A DNA stretch of 64,000 bases from Rhynochetos jubatus (GCA_027574665.1 CM050654.1:22264222-22328221), one strand, 5' to 3'. Shown: positions 20,301 to 35,300, counted from the first letter of the stretch. Notes: generated by a model not told the origin, from the letters alone. Made by a program: numbers and translations.

Positions 20301-23300
20301 GTGGGACAACTGCAAGAGTGGTGGGGTGTATACATATGCAGTATTTAAAAAAAAAAAAAAAAATCGTGGGAGGTGGGCGGGCAGGATAATTGATGTAACA
20401 CCAGCAGTGTTCCTCCTGACAAACGTACATGAGCCTCCAGCCGGCTCAGGGACTGAGCAAACTCGCGGCATTGTACAGGTCCGTTACAGGCTGCGTGCCC
20501 CTCCAAAACCCTGCCTGAGGGCGAGGCCAAGAACTCTGCTCAGAGTCAGCACAGACCCAGGTATCGTCTTGGTTGGTCAGTCCTGCTGCACTGTTGTTGG
20601 ACAGCAGGCTGTGGCCGGGTGGAGCTGACTGACTGTACCCCTGTCTGTTAGAGTGCCGTAAGGGCTTGTTTGTGGAGTGAGGAAGTTGCTGCTGACACCC
20701 ATCATGCATGTGTTTCAGAGGTGGTGCCCATAATAGCTGTAGCCTAGTGTGAGGGCTGACTGCCCATCACTGGTTGGAACGCATCTTCCTGTTTAAATTT
20801 TGTCCAAAAGGGTCCAGCCTGTGATTGCTCTGTAATGTGAACCAAACCAATTAAGAGACTTGTTTCAAAAACTCACTTCTGACCTAAACTAAAATGCTAA
20901 CGTTTATGCACTATCAACCAGAAGCCACACAGCATTCTCTCCAACTGTCTTGGAGTAATTTGATTTTGGAAATTATATGTTAGGAAAAAAAAAAGACATG
21001 GCAATTAACTTGCGAAATTGTCTCTAAATACTGTTTTTTCTTAGTTCACTAATGCAAAACTTATTTCCTTTTTCTCTGAGCCAGTGTTGTTTTTACTATT
21101 CCAAGCTTTTTTCAGCAAGCAGAAAGAATGGACACTTTTAACAAAGCCTTCTGATGGCAGAAGCTGGAGCCTTGAGGAGAAGCACTGACTACAGCAGAAG
21201 TCGTGCTGAAATCGGCAGAGCTTGATAAAGCTCAAAATGCCTCCCTAAGTGCATATTTGCACATGCTCGCTACCATGCAGTTGGTGAGTTAAATGGGGTT
21301 TAGTGTACCTCCACAGTAGCAAGAAGCAAGGTAAACTGCAGCCTCGTTTCCTCAGCTTCAAGAAAGGTCCTGTTCCACAGATGACATTATGTCTGCGTTG
21401 GAAGTCTCCAGCCTGCTTCCGTGGGGCTTATACGTCTTTTACTTCGAACGTCTACAAAAATGACAAACTCAAGTATCAGAAAATAACTCTTCCTTTCAGT
21501 ACACCTAGAGTGAAGGAGGAAGCCAGTATAATTCTAAAGCACATTGGCTAAATATGGATTTAGTTACTCAGCATGAAAAAAATCCAGCATGAATCATTGT
21601 CACTATTCCATGGACTGCGAGATGTGCGTGCTTTAAATTACTAGCCCTAGTTAGTAATCCTCTATAAAACTAGACAAAAAACCTTAAGTGTCTTAAGAAC
21701 AAGAAGAAATACTCGAGCATCTGAAGTTTTCAGTGACAAAGCATTTTGATAACAATGTTTTACAGCTGTCCTACACGAAAGGCAAGAATGGAAGGCTGCA
21801 GGAGTAATACAGAAGACTAAAATCAGCTTGGTTATGATCTGTTGAAAGCAGGAAGAAAAGAGGGTGTAGGCTAAAAGAAAAGCTTAGGGAATTTGAGTTA
21901 ACTCACTGCAGCTCTTCACTGTTAGGTAGTGTTCCAGGTTGGAGTTACTAGTTCTGTTCCAAGTTCTCTTAACATTACAGTCTTTGCTGCTCAGCTCTGA
22001 GGAATTTTGAAGAGGACACCTACCTGGAAACAAACTACCCATGAACAGAAGGGTTGACACCATGAACCTAAGGATGGACACTTTCATGTCCCAAGACAGA
22101 CTGGCTGTATGCTCCTGAAAAAGAAAAGAAAAACGTTTTTCCAGAGCTCACTGGTTGGTCAAACGATTTGTTCAGTTTCAACAGGTGAATTCTTAGATGC
22201 CTGTTATGAACTTAGGCCTTTCTGATGTCTCTTGAATAGAAGAGTGGTATAACTAGTCTGTAATCTTCCTCCTTGTTCTGGCAGCGCATCTTTGAGAGAA
22301 GGAAAGTTCACTAATTATAAATAGCTCTAAAAAAATCCCCAATGAATTAAACTACCCCTGACAAAAAACCCCCCACATCTCTGAAGGTTAAGAGGGGTTG
22401 AAGTGAAGGTCAGATGTGGTCTTTGGAATTACCTTAAATTCCTTTCAAAATAAATGAAGCTGTGATAGAGGCTTTGCTAAACTTGTAATGTCTGTAGTCA
22501 TTCCGTTCACACTCTGCACTGCCACTGCTACAAGCTAAGCTTTTTGGTTTGGTGTATCATGGCCTTGGGCATTAAGAACTAGATACCGAAGGGGATATGT
22601 AAATAATACAAACCTGCCTTCTATTTCATTAACCCAGTCTCTAGAAAGCTGTCTTAAAGCATAGTTGTTCATAGCTGGTTGGTACTGTTCCGCACAAACC
22701 AGCGTGGTACTTTGTTTTTCTGTTTTCCTCCTCTCTAATCCATCATTCAGAGAAATGTGCAATTGAGTTGGGTGCTGAAGGCCTTGAACATAGAACTGCA
22801 GGTCCAATGGCATTAAATATTACATCTCTGTTAACATAATAGTAATTGCCCCCCTCAGATGAATAGCACCTTGTCTGAGTCCTTCTCTATGTAAAGGATA
22901 AAGGGCAAAGGTTAGAAAGCAGGAATATACACTGGAGGAAGTAAGCAGTAGTTATCGAGCAGACCAGATGGAGAACCAAGGGTGTGAAACTACCAAGAGC
23001 TGGGAAATAAAAATCCAGCAACTGGTACAGTGGCATAGTGGACAAGGGAGAAATGGGACTATCATCTGTGGTAAGGCTTAGTGTTACATTACATCTGTAG
23101 GACAAGTACGTCTGAGGTGGTTTCAGTTACAACCTATCGTTGCACATACAGTTAACTGTACAGTAGGTACTAATTATACCTTAAGAATTAAACTCTGTTT
23201 CTTTCTTCTTCAGAAATGTATCTGACAACTACAGAAGTATCTACTAAGGAATACGAAGCTAGCAACTGCCTCCTTGCAAGTTACACGTGCCTGCAAAACC

Positions 23301-26300
23301 TATGGGTGCCTAACAGCTGAAGCTAACACTGGACCAAGTTCAAGGTGTGCCATGCCATTTGCCAGAACCTGCCTATACTCAGCTCCAGCTCAAGAAACCA
23401 GTACCATAGCTACAGCCATAGCTGGCTACTCTACCTCTAACTGCTCTAGTTTTATTATGGAACAGAGCAGTAGATTTGCCTTCTAGGAAGTCAAGAGGTA
23501 ACAACCAAAGGTAAACTATTAGTTCATCTGTACTGCACTCAACTATTGCTGGGCCTCCAGGCTTAATGCGTTTTGGCTTAAAAAATAGTCCGACTGAGCA
23601 ACTAATAAAACCAAGTAAGCTGTTTAAAATTAACAACAAGATCAATGTTGAGTGTATGTTTTAATTGTGGTAGTTTTCTACTTTTACTATGGAGAACGGA
23701 AGATAGAAATACCCTCTTGGGAGAATTGTGGCACTGGCTCTTTAACCTCTTATGGGAAGGAGATGTCTGCAGCAAGACTCTGCATCTAGCACACAAGTTT
23801 CTAAATGGACGGCAGGGAAGCACTCTGCTGCCAGCACAGCTAGGTTGCCAGGCTGGGGTACAGGTGTTCCTTCACTCAGTTCTAAACTGTGCATAAGCAG
23901 CCCTCCCACTACATGTCAATGCACGTTATCAAACGGGTACTTCTTGTGTGGCTAGTGAAAACAATGCTGCTTCACACTCACAAAGAGAATGTTGTATTTG
24001 TGACACTAGGTCAGCTTCAATACGTGGCTGCGTTTTTATGTATGTTACAATGTATACATAGGGAATAGACTGTCATGTTCAGTAGTAGAAACTAATTCCA
24101 TCTATAACTCCCTGCTATCATCCAATTTGGCCTGGAATAAAAAGCTGACTATTCACATCTTCAGTAAAAAATTACAGATCTTGCTGTAACTGTAGAAGTA
24201 GCGTCCGGACAGCAAATCACCATACCTTGTAAATCTGTATAAACAGCACTACCACTTTAAAAAGCTGGTGATTTGATACTCACAAGCACTTTTACACATG
24301 CAAGTTGCACCCTGTGACTGAGAAGCGAATACTACTCTCAGTACAGAAGGTGCTTAGTAATACTGCAAGAAGCACACATGGCAAGACATAGGGAATACAC
24401 TAATGAATATGCAAAAAAGCATTTATTCCTGAGAAGTACTTCAACACACAGTATTTCATATCAAGAACTCATTCTCCCAGCTGACAATGGGATCATCTTT
24501 CCTGTTGGGAACTATAAATTACAAAGTATGTCCAAAAACCTGAGGTTTCCAAATACTCTGCTAAACACTACATGCATAACACTGCCGGTGTAATTAACCA
24601 CAATTAACCACAATTATTTTAGCTGGTGATGGAAACCTGTTATCAGCTAGTTCCTCTTAGCACTGATCATAAACTAGTAGGCCTATTCTTTCCAGTCCTC
24701 CCAACCATTCTTTTCATTAGCCATTAAGGCTAAAGCCACACACTGCCTACGTTCTGTATACAGTTATAGGGATATACAGGATAAGTAGATAGGTCTAACT
24801 TCCTGCCAAAATTAGCAAGTTTCCTTAAATGCTTTGTGTGTTGCAGAATTTCAGTGGGAAGTCAGGGTGTTGCATTAGTTCTGTTTATTTTGTCCCTTTC
24901 AAGAAAGTTCTAACACTAATATTAATACAAATATAAATTTAAAACTAATCATATGAACACTCAGCAGTTTTAAGATCTGTCCTCTGAACTTACTCGTGCT
25001 AACTGCCCTATTAGTTTCATTTCAGCAATGACTTCATAATCAAGGAAGGACACTAATTTAATTTTTAATGCAATGTACCTTTACCCATATGTAGTTTTAC
25101 TTTCTAAACTCATACTTCTTATTTTATTACTGCTGTTCCTTTCATGAACACTTATTTTGGTATGATGGCTTTTTTTTTTTAAAGCAGGTAAATATTACTT
25201 TCTGCTTTTATGCAACACAAGTTTTGTTGGAGTGGTGTTCCTAACGACATGTATTTTTCAAGGGTAAGAATAAGAATGATACTAAAAGGAAAAGCTGAAG
25301 TTTTACGCTAAGCAACCACAGAATTGTACCAAATTAAAATTTTGCAAAACACAGAGTTCAGACTTTTTGGAAAATTACTATTTTCAGCAAAAGAAGGAGA
25401 GTGCAAGTAACAATTCTTTACCTTTCTATCACACTGACTGACCCTAGAAGTGTGAAGATTAATTTTGGCACTGGTATCCTCCAGGTTAAGTTGACCAAGA
25501 AAAAATAAACTCTTGGGTGCTGCTAAAATACTACTGCCTTTTCTCACAAAATTGTTCTTCAGGTGCTGGAGAGAAGAGAGGATATATAGGTCATTTAAAA
25601 GAAAGATCTTTGATAGAGCATAGTATGTACATCTCTAGGTTTTCTATTGTAAGGAAAGTCCTAAAAGCAAGGATATATATTTTTGTCAATTGGACAAGCA
25701 ATGAGTCTACTATGCCCCTAGAAAGTGTGTCCAAAAATACTTTATTTGCTTCAATAAATCAACAATAAATCAACAGTTCCAGGAAAGACAACTAAAGGAC
25801 TGCTTCTTTTACGTTTACATTAATTTAAAATCCACTTGCCAGACTGATACTACTACAAATAAGACATTGTTAGGGGATCACTGCAAGTTCTTCAGGGCAT
25901 CTGACAAAGACCACTGCAAGAAAAGTCTGTAGTGTGGGATTTCAAACAGCAAGTGAGAAATTTCAGGTTAAAATTCTTACAATCAGATGGAACAAAGGAT
26001 TAAAATGTAACCATAGCCTTTTTTTTTTTTTCTTAAAAAAGAACAGCAACACATCTTTTACAGGCAATAGTGTCTACACAACCTGACATTATATCCACCC
26101 CCTCCCTAAGAATTTGTGCTGCTGAGTAGATGGCAGTACACAGAAAATCCAACAGCAATCAAATAACCGTCTCCTGATGAAGTTTGGAAAGCCAGCACTA
26201 ACTTCAGCATTCCATGCATATGCTGTGTGGTATTAGTGCCATGTCAATAGCCACTCTCAGTTAAACAGAGAATGCATGTCTAACCTCTGCACATTATTTC

Positions 26301-29244
26301 AAGCCTGCACATACACTTAAAACATATGCTTGTGAAGTTAGTCCAGTGCTCCCTGCCCTCGTCGTACCTTGAGTCTGGCGGTTCACATATTCCCTGGAGT
26401 ATGGTCACTTCTGGGGTACTAACAGAAAAAGCTGTCCTTCAACTAAATGTACCACTTTTCTACCCCCTTTGCAAGGAAAGACCACGAGCATTGTTTTGGT
26501 TACATCTGGTACACATCCTGCTTTAAAATATACTTCCAGCTCAGTTCTCTAACCAAAAGCCAACCACCTGTAACACAGCTGCAACAGACAGCACTGAGCT
26601 ATGCTGTGGCTACAGCACAAGGCAGTTACCATGAGGCTGGAAGAGGGATGCTCTGCCACTGAGGAAGAAACAGTTCCAGGACAGCAGGAGCAGTAGCCAG
26701 TGCCTCACAAGGCAGCAAGAGCTCACTGGTGCTTGGGAACATCTTGCTGTCCACAGCACTGTGCTTCAGTCCCACTGTGTTTTTATCAGCATTCTCAATT
26801 TCCAGCTTGATAAAAGCAGAAATCAGGCAAATCCTCCCTCTCATGTAAAAGACTGCAATAGTGTTTCAGGTTAAACGGTGTTTGGCAATAAAACCATCAG
26901 ACAGGATACAGGCAAGGCATGCGCTCATCAGGAAACCAAGTGTGTCCCACCAAGTGCTATTAGAAGTAACCAGCTTCTTACAAAGTACATTAAAAACAAG
27001 GAAATGAGCTTTGTGCCACCGACTCAGCTGAGTTTTAACATGCTATGAAAGAATTTGGGCTCATTTACTTTGTACAAATAATTTTCTGAACTGTAATAAA
27101 GAAAAAAATCCGTATGAAAGGGTATGCAAGTGCATCTTTTGAAACAGCAAGTTATATACAACTGGATATATGGGATTTAAAATGAAAGTCATCATTTCTA
27201 ACAATTCCTATGGATTGCCTTATTGCTGACTGCATTTCCCTCCCCTCCTACATCAGGCTACCTAGTTGAGGGGTCGGTTTCTTTGTCTGCAGGCTTACAT
27301 CGGCTTCAGGGCTACTAGCAAGAATATTCTCAGTGCAAACATACTGCTTCAGCACTAGCTGCTTGTGTGTCACTTCCATGAAAAATAATGGAACAACACT
27401 GCAAACAGTTTTTAAATGAGACTGGAGCACACGGCACGCATAGCGCAGTATAAATGCACCGAAGAAGCCTTTGTCCAAGGTCCCATACAATTCTTTAAGC
27501 CTAACTTCTTAGCCTTTTCTTACTAGTCCCCCAAAATAGGACTACAGCTTCTTCAAAGGCAGAGAATTCAGAGTGGCATCATGGGAACAGGTCCACCATA
27601 CAGGTTTTCGATTAATTCCTACAGCCTCTCCTAAGTAACAGCTCTATCATCCACCGACATATAGCCTTGGGAAATTTTTTGGTTCTTTTACAGTCTGCAT
27701 AAGATGACCACTGCAATGCAAAATTCATACTAAAACATGGGAGAAAAACCCAGTTGATAGCCAAAGCAGATTCACAGCAGCTCCACTTACAATCTGCTAA
27801 AAGATAACACACCTGTAGTTTTCTTCCCTTAAAAAGGTTGCTTGTGTTGGTCACAATCACATATTTTCTTTTGCTTTCAAGACATAGCTGTTGGTTTTCC
27901 TTTAGAGTAACAACTGTCTGGATCACAATGGCAGGCCAAGTTTCAGCAGGTCAGCTAATCTGCTGGGGACACACACTGCTCACAAAGTGGGTTACATACC
28001 AAAACATTGGCGAACGCATAACAAAGACAGTAAGAACAAGTTATGTCATACACTGGAGGATCTGCCCAAAAAGAAATCAACTATTAAAACATTGTTTCAC
28101 TTGGACACAGCTTTACACTAACACTTGCACTGCTGGAATTTCAAGATCTGCCAGCCTGTGATGTGAGTAGGTCAGAGGACTGAAGTGTTGGGGTTTGTAC
28201 CAAATCCATCCTCCTCTCAGCCCACCACGTTAAGTTCCCACATCCTGGCCGCATTTTGGTGATCACACCTATGTGGACACTCCGGCAGCAACACAAGCCA
28301 ACCTCCTCCTCCCTCCTATGAAGGTGTAGTGGTGAGAAAAACAGGGGTGGGTCCTGGAGGCAGAAGAGGAAAGCAGAAAAAGGAGGGAATTGGTTTGAGG
28401 AAGACACACACATAACAAAGCATGAGAAGGAATTCACAGTACACTCTAGAATGAGGGGACTCAGCGAGGAAAGCAAGTTTTTGTTTTAAAATAATTAAAA
28501 GCCTGTTTTGAAACATTACTTGAAATTCTGCTTCAGCTACCCCAAAAGTCAGTATTGGGGGACTGCAGTAGTTTCCTCACGGACTGCTAAGATGCAGCAA
28601 GAGCAGAAAGGATTTCCTGGTTCCTTACTCTGACACCCACTGTGTATTCTGGTAATGTGTTTCATCTCTGTACATCCGTTAATTAGCAACTGAGGCAGGG
28701 TAGTCTCAAGCATCCAAGCTGAATTTTCTGCAGTAGACAAACATGAAAGCATGCAACAGAAAAAGGAGGTTGCAAGGGAAAAACATACACTGATAAGCAG
28801 TTAAAAAAATACAGTATTTTTTTAAGGACAAAGAAATAACTCCGAAACACAGATGACCACCTTACAGCATGAATGAATTCTACTGTTGGCAGTGACACAA
28901 GTACAGAGTGAAGATTTACTTAAATTAGTTGACTTTATGATTACAAAAACCCAACAATTTTCACCTATAAATTAGTTTCCTTAGGATTTATACCTACTGA
29001 AATACAGATGTAGTGACACTGCAACATTCTCCTAGCTTTAAGATAACGTGTAGTATACTTGCAGCTTTCTTCTTCACATGAAACAGGCTTCTTGGCAGGC
29101 AGCCATTGTTTGCATTAAGCCAAGTTCAGCAGGTAAAAAATCAATGTGGCATAGAGGTTACCTTTCTAGCTGCCAACACACAGGGAGGATGCATGAACCA
29201 GTGAAATGCTGAAAACACAGCACACCGTATTACACATATAATTT
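20301..29244. other. Intergenic region between the CFAP210 duplicate and PPIG (convergent)
   Basis: About 9 kb of AT-rich DNA with no gene I recognise. It contains A runs (20347-20363) and T runs (about 25172, 26021), and one candidate signal-peptide exon on the minus strand (22024-22114). Many short open frames occur on both strands without family resemblance, for example 22535-22813 minus. Part of the right end may be extended PPIG 3' UTR. No transposon was recognised by eye; old diverged ones may be missed. Confidence 0.4.
22024..22114 (-). CDS. Candidate signal-peptide exon of an unknown secreted protein
   Basis: On the minus strand a strong polypyrimidine-AG acceptor (TTTTCTTTTCTTTTTCAG) precedes an exon from 22114. 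The ATG is at 22087, followed by MKVSILRFMVSTLLFMGSLF, which has the charged-then-hydrophobic shape of a signal peptide. The exon ends CCAG|GTAGGT at 22024, giving a phase-1 junction, as is common for signal-peptide exons. No following exon with matching phase was found. If unspliced, the frame continues to a stop at 21884 (67 aa, with cysteines and two N-glycosylation sequons). No family is recognised; it may be a chance arrangement. Confidence 0.2.
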
Positions 29245-29259
29245 GTTTTTCATTTCAAG

Positions 29260-29265
29260 TTTATT
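29260..29265 (-). terminator. PPIG: PPIG poly(A) signal (AATAAA)
   Basis: AATAAA on the minus strand, about 133 bases past the PPIG stop codon. It would give a short 3' UTR. Longer alternatives further left are possible. Confidence 0.5.
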
Positions 29266-29397
29266 AAAACTTTAGCAGTACAAATGATCCAGGTTTTAGA
29301 TTATCAAAAGACCAAACTGAAGTCCACATCTTAAAAAAAGGCGTTCCCCAAAATGTCTCCAAAACTTTGAGACAATGGAAACATTAAGTCCACAAAC

Positions 29398-32300
29398 TCA
29401 TCCGTGCCTGTCGTCATCTGTTCCAGGACTTGCTTCATGATCAGACTTTTTATCCTTACTAGGGGCATTATCTCTTTCCTGACTCTTTGATTTTTGGTTT
29501 GTTTCTTTTTCTGCTGAGGATCTGGTCTTTTCCTTTTCTTTACTGCTGCGTGAATATGATTTTTTTGATTCTTTCTCTTTGCTATTCGGTCTCTTCTTTG
29601 AGTCTGGACTTCTATCCTGATCTCTACTAGACTTCTTATCTTTACTGGATTCAGGACTGCTACTTTCACGGCTTTTTGAACGCCTCTTCCTTTGGCTTTC
29701 AGTATCATTCCTCTTATAGGAGCTTCTACTTTCTCTATTTGAATACCGCTCTCTGTTTCTGTTTTGACTTTCCTCCCTCTCTGAGCTCCTTGAGTCTCTC
29801 CTCCTCCTATTTTCTCTTCCTCTATATTTATCTGGTGTACCTCTCCTTTCTCTGCTTCTTGATCTTCCTCTTCTTCTTGTTTCTCTATCTCTGTTTCTTG
29901 AATAGTCCTTACTTCTACTGCGATCTCTGTCTCTGCTTCTCGATCTTCCTCTCCTACCCCTATCGCGGCTTTTGCTTCGATCCCGTGTTCTACTGCTGGA
30001 ACTGTGTTTTCCTCTAGCATGCTCACGCTCTTTGCTTCTTGACCTACGTTTCTCCCTGTCTTTGCTCTTTCTGTGGTCTTGCTCATTACTTCTTGAGCCT
30101 GCCCTTTTACTTCTCTCCTTGCTCCTACTTCTGTCTTTATCTCTCCCTCTCGAATCATAGTGCTTTTCTTTTTCTCTACCTTTCTCATGGTCTCTCTCTT
30201 TGCTTCTTGATCTTACTCTCTTTTCATCATGTCTACTGTGCTTAGAGTCTCTTTCTTTACTTTTTGATTTCTCTCGACTTTTACTATGGCTTCTAGATTT
30301 AGCTCTTTTCTTGGCCTTGCTTTTGTTATGCTTGTCATCTTTTTCTGAATTCCTTCTTGTCTCCCTGTCTTTACTGCTGGATTTGTGATCTTTTTTCTTC
30401 TCTTTTTCCCCTCTTCTGCTTGGACTTTCAGAAACTTGTCTGTGGTCTGATATTTTTCTCTCTTTTCCTCTTCCTGGGCTTTTTTGATTATCTTTCTTGT
30501 TTTCATTTATTTCACTCCTTGGAAAGAGAAAGATACAGTTTAAAAAATATTTTTGATCCCTTCCACTCTGAAAAATTAAGTCAGAAGTGAGAGAGCTTCA
30601 CAACTGAAACTTGAATCACACTAGGTCATTTATATTAGTAACTATATATTTACAGTAGCATGATTAAAACCAGACACAGTTAAGTAATGAGCTAACCAAG
30701 TCAGTGCCCTGGTTTTCTGGAAGTAGCTGTAATTGAAAATCGAAGATGACAGATATTACTTTTAATATATAAAAAAAATTCAATGCATATGCTCTGGGAA
30801 GAAATAAGCTTACTTGTCTCCTTTTATCCATCTTTCTCCACTAGACACTCTCATTCTTTGAGCTCTCTGCATTTCTTGCCTCCAATGTGGAGGAGTTTCA
30901 CTGCGTCGGAATCGATCCCTTGACCTGGATCTGGAAGGTGTCCGGTAACGCTTGCAGGGGAAAAGAGAAAATCGGGTATAAGTTTGAATTTCACATGCTG
31001 TGATAGCTAAGCCAGATCTTTATCCCTGGAGGTGGATTCTGCACAGCAGCTAACACAACATTTCATATGTATATACCAAGTTTACACTGACAAGTTATTA
31101 ACATACTGAAAAATGTATTTGGCATTCAACTAAAGCAGGAACATTAAACACCTGATCAATTAACGGGTTTTAAGATAACTTGTTACAGGATTTTAGTACT
31201 CTGCTGAGAGTCTTCTCCTGTTACTTTTAATGAGCACAAATGCAACTCACTTTTCTAACAATGAAAATTCTTCTTAGCTTTGACAAACACCAAAGACAAT
31301 ACTTGACGTTTTGCCTTTAAGGTTTTACTGAAAAGTTTACAGGCTAAAGACTTCTGCTACTAAAAACATTTGCTACTAGCACTGCATAGTATATGGCTTC
31401 ACAAAATCAGAAGAGCCAATCTGACAGCTCTCCCTTGCCACAAAGGGGAGAAGTCCTCCCCACGTTCCTTGCACTGGTGTCATACTGGTTCTGGTGTTCA
31501 CAGAACCCGTCTGGATCCAATTCCATTCACTAGTTCACAGAACACTACAGTAACACAAAGAAATTTTTTTCTGCCCTCTCCTTCAAATAAACTCAGTATG
31601 CAAGCAGGAAATTAATTTAATTTTCCTGGTTGTCTTCCTTCAAGCCTCACTCCCCAAATCAATTATGATGCACCATAAATCCTAACTTGTTGGTGGTTTT
31701 TTTTGTTTTGGTTTGGGGGTTTTTTTTTTGTTGGTTTTTTTTTTAAATATATCAACCATCCTAGTGAATATGGTAACACCAGCAGTAAGACTGCTTACAC
31801 CTTATTTATCTTGGGAAACGGATTGTAAACATTTACCCTTGGTCCTCTTCCTTTTATTTTCCTTCCAGATCTGGTCACTAACAGCCTCCTCTGGTATGTT
31901 GACTGTGAATTCGATAGATTACTAAAAATAATTAAAGGAAAGTGATGTTGTTTGTAATGTCGAAGAAAGAAGGGAAAATAAAACAGATTTTAAAACTTCT
32001 TCAGACATTAAACTAAATGAAACATACATTTCATTTCACTTTTCACTACTAGTGCAGACACTAACAACCACCCAGTAAAAACTTCAGATTTTGTGACCAC
32101 GAAATATTTTACAAGATTTCTGGGTTTTTATATTTTTCAAAGAAAAATAAATGATAGATTCAGATTGAACAGTACCAATGATCTCTAAATGAAACCACAA
32201 TGCATTTTACTTCCTTTTTCTTCAGTCATTCTAAATTTTTCATTCACTAAAACCATTTTCAAAGACTAAGCCTTTGTTCTAGGACAAAGACAACAGTTGC

Positions 32301-35300
32301 CAATAAACTGCAAAATCCATTTTTCATCCAGCAGTGCTCACAACATGCAGCTGTTTAACAGGGAAAGGACTCAACATGAGAGTCCTAAACCACTAACGTG
32401 ACCATACCCCCGCCAGCATGCGGTCAGACGCAAACCAGATCTATTACCTTTCTCTTTCTTTCTCTCTGCTTTTCCTCTCCTTTTCTTTCTCCTCTACTTT
32501 AGGAGGACTTTTCCTCATCAGGAACCGGTTTTCAGGTATAGGAGGAATTTCTTCAGGACGGACAGTAGATAATGGCTGTGCTTCAGGGTTTTCATCTTCG
32601 CTTTCACTGGATGAGCTTTTTTGGTATTAAAAAATATTTATACTTAACGTGAGTTATTTGCATGAGGGAAGACCTTCCAATCTATTTAAATAATTCAGAA
32701 ATTATCTTAATCCAATAAGCAATGATACCAAAAGAAACCTAGGAAGGAGCTATTTCTGAAGCAACATTTTTTTTTCCCCCTGTATCGTCTTTGCTCCAAA
32801 ATGTACAACTACGGTAGATTTCTGGCCAACACTTTTTACTGATGAATTCCAGTGGTGCAACACTGGACATACATTTACCCTCCATTTAGATACAGGTTAA
32901 AAAAAATTTATTTTCTTTTAAAAACACTATCAGAAGAGTCAAATTCAGATTTTACACTAACATATAACTGGTTGCAAACTACTGTAATTCCAAGTAGTTG
33001 GTATAAACAAAATTGTGTAGACAATGTTTAGGCAGCGGTGCCCTAAGTGACCATTTCTTACGTTTTAGTGCTAGCGTAGAAAAACGTGACTTGCGCTGAC
33101 ACAATTTGTATCTCACTGAACTGTAAGGAAAGCTATTAGATTAGAAATAATATTTGCAAAAGCAAGAGTGCCTTTTGAGTTTTATTATCTTCCAGTGAAA
33201 CTGCAAGGTTTCTTTAGCAGCCAGAAATACTGTTATGTATGTTCATTTATTCATTTTTTGTTTAGTTTTGCTTTTATTCCTGCATACCATGTTCCTGTAA
33301 GTGTAACTGCACATAATTTAAGTGGAACTGTACAGAAGTGAACATAGGGATTACCACCCATCAAACCAAGCACTCCTGCCACTTTTCAAGCCAAATATAT
33401 GCACTTCTAATCCATTCCTTCTTCACAACCTGCAGCACGTATACACATGGACAGTCCTCTGCCATCGTATCAGAAAAACTAAAGCTTGTATATGGAAATC
33501 AACTGCCTCCCAAACTTCCAAATACCCATTTCACTATTCTGTGTAGTTATAGGACAAGAAAATGGTACTGTGTGCTGTACGTGTAACAAAACAAAAGAAA
33601 TCTCAGAATTGACCTTTTCTTGCTTTTCTTTCTCTTTTTCTTTTCTTTCTTATGTTTCTTGGAATTTTTCTTATGTTTCTTTTTTCGTTTTTTTGATTTC
33701 TCTTCTGAAGCACTCTCAGAATCCGATGATGAATCAGAAGATGATTCTGAATCACTTGAACTTTCCGAATCAGAAGATGAGGAAGACGACTTGTGTCTTT
33801 TCTTTTCTTCTTTCTTGGCTTTAAGTCAGAATAGCAAAGACATACTTTAATATCGAACATTTCTAAATAAATCTCAGAAAAATCAACTTATCTGGTATCT
33901 GCCTGACCTTCTTATAATTGCTTTGAGAGAATATTTCATCAAAATACTTCAGAACAAATTGAGATTTTGGAGAAAAAGCTGTTTCTCCCAAATACAATAA
34001 AGGATATGTCTAGAAATACCTAAGAAAATTCCAACTTTTTGTACTTATGAAGCTCTGGAGTATCAAGTTTAAACTGTCAAGAATCATGTAAGTTTTCACA
34101 TGATGTTTTATAACATAAGCTACATATCAAAAATTATTTACAGTTTATTTAGAAAGTGTTTAAAAAATTATTTGGCTTGAGGTTTAACCTGACATCGTAT
34201 AAAATCTATCCAAATCACAAATGAGAGGTTTTGAAATGGAAAATAAGTGAGGTACCCTAAACTCAATACTAACTGAATTTAGCTCGGAGGGAAGATTCAA
34301 ATAACCAACCTTCCTGCTAAGTGAAACCATGCTCAAGAGAACAGTCCTTATCCTTCAGCACATTGTATGGTGATTGGTTTTTAAGGGTTTTTTTAGTTGG
34401 TTGGGTCTTTTTGTTTTTAACAGAAAGATACAAGTAACTTACTAACCATCTGGTATGAAAAGGAACCCTGCTAAAGAGCAGACTAGTCCTTAATTACTTA
34501 TTGCATCATTTCTCATGTAGCTTCTGGAGATCTGGTGTTAGTCTAATAGGAAATAATCCAAGAACAAATAACCCTTTTTATGCCCTTTAACTGATCTGAG
34601 ACCTACTTCAACTACTAAAAGTGTTTTTATTTAAAGTATTAGTATTATACTAAGTATTATTTCAAAGTCACACTAATTTGAAAAAAAAAACCAATAAAAA
34701 CATACTATAAAAACTTCAGTAAAGGAAGTCTATGCTTACGAGTTATGATGATTCAGGTAAGTCAGGTAAATGGTATGAACACTCTTCAAACTTTTATGCA
34801 ATTCATATCATGCTATTGTCCAGAAAATCCAGAAGAGCAGTGGTTGGTTTTGGACTGCTGTATTTGACTTTTCTAATTAGTATCAAATATTATTTTGCCA
34901 TTGCAAATTGCAAAGATAGCCCATCATTTACTATAAAACATACTACAGCCACAGACAGGATAAAGAACCTTCACCATTACACTTGAAGAAAAGTATACTA
35001 AGAATAAAAACTGATATCCAAACAGCCTGTTTCCTCACCACAGCAAACAACCCGTATTTTAGAACATCACCCCCGCTCTTCTGCACAAAACAAGTAAGTA
35101 AAAAGGGACACCAAAACCAGGATTATGACTACACAGCCTGTCTGCATCTGAAAACTATTCAGACACAGAGAACACAATGTTTTCACACAGCAGAAAACAC
35201 AAAGATGCCCCCCTAAATAGTGTAAGTTTTTCTTCTTTTCTATTAAAGACAGAGACATTCAACTGTTTAGTCTAGCCAAGCACTTCTATCAGCTTCCACT

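Noticed and set aside
22535-22813. A 92-codon minus-strand open frame upstream of the candidate signal-peptide exon
   Set aside because: No recognisable domain, no convincing link to the neighbouring exon and ordinary composition. It is left as unsupported.
29331-30188. A 285-codon alternative open frame in the last PPIG exon, plus long open frames on the opposite strand
   Set aside because: The Arg/Ser/Glu-rich exon is made of purine-rich codons with few stop triplets in any frame. The true frame (RS domain ending [10 protein letters not shown]) joins all upstream exons in phase.
31837-32615. Apparent one-base phase mismatch between PPIG exons ending 32448 and starting 31921
   Set aside because: This was a miscount in the AGA/GAA-rich exon end. 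Recounting by coordinates (168 nt) gives phase 2, which joins correctly to read RESNLSNSQ.
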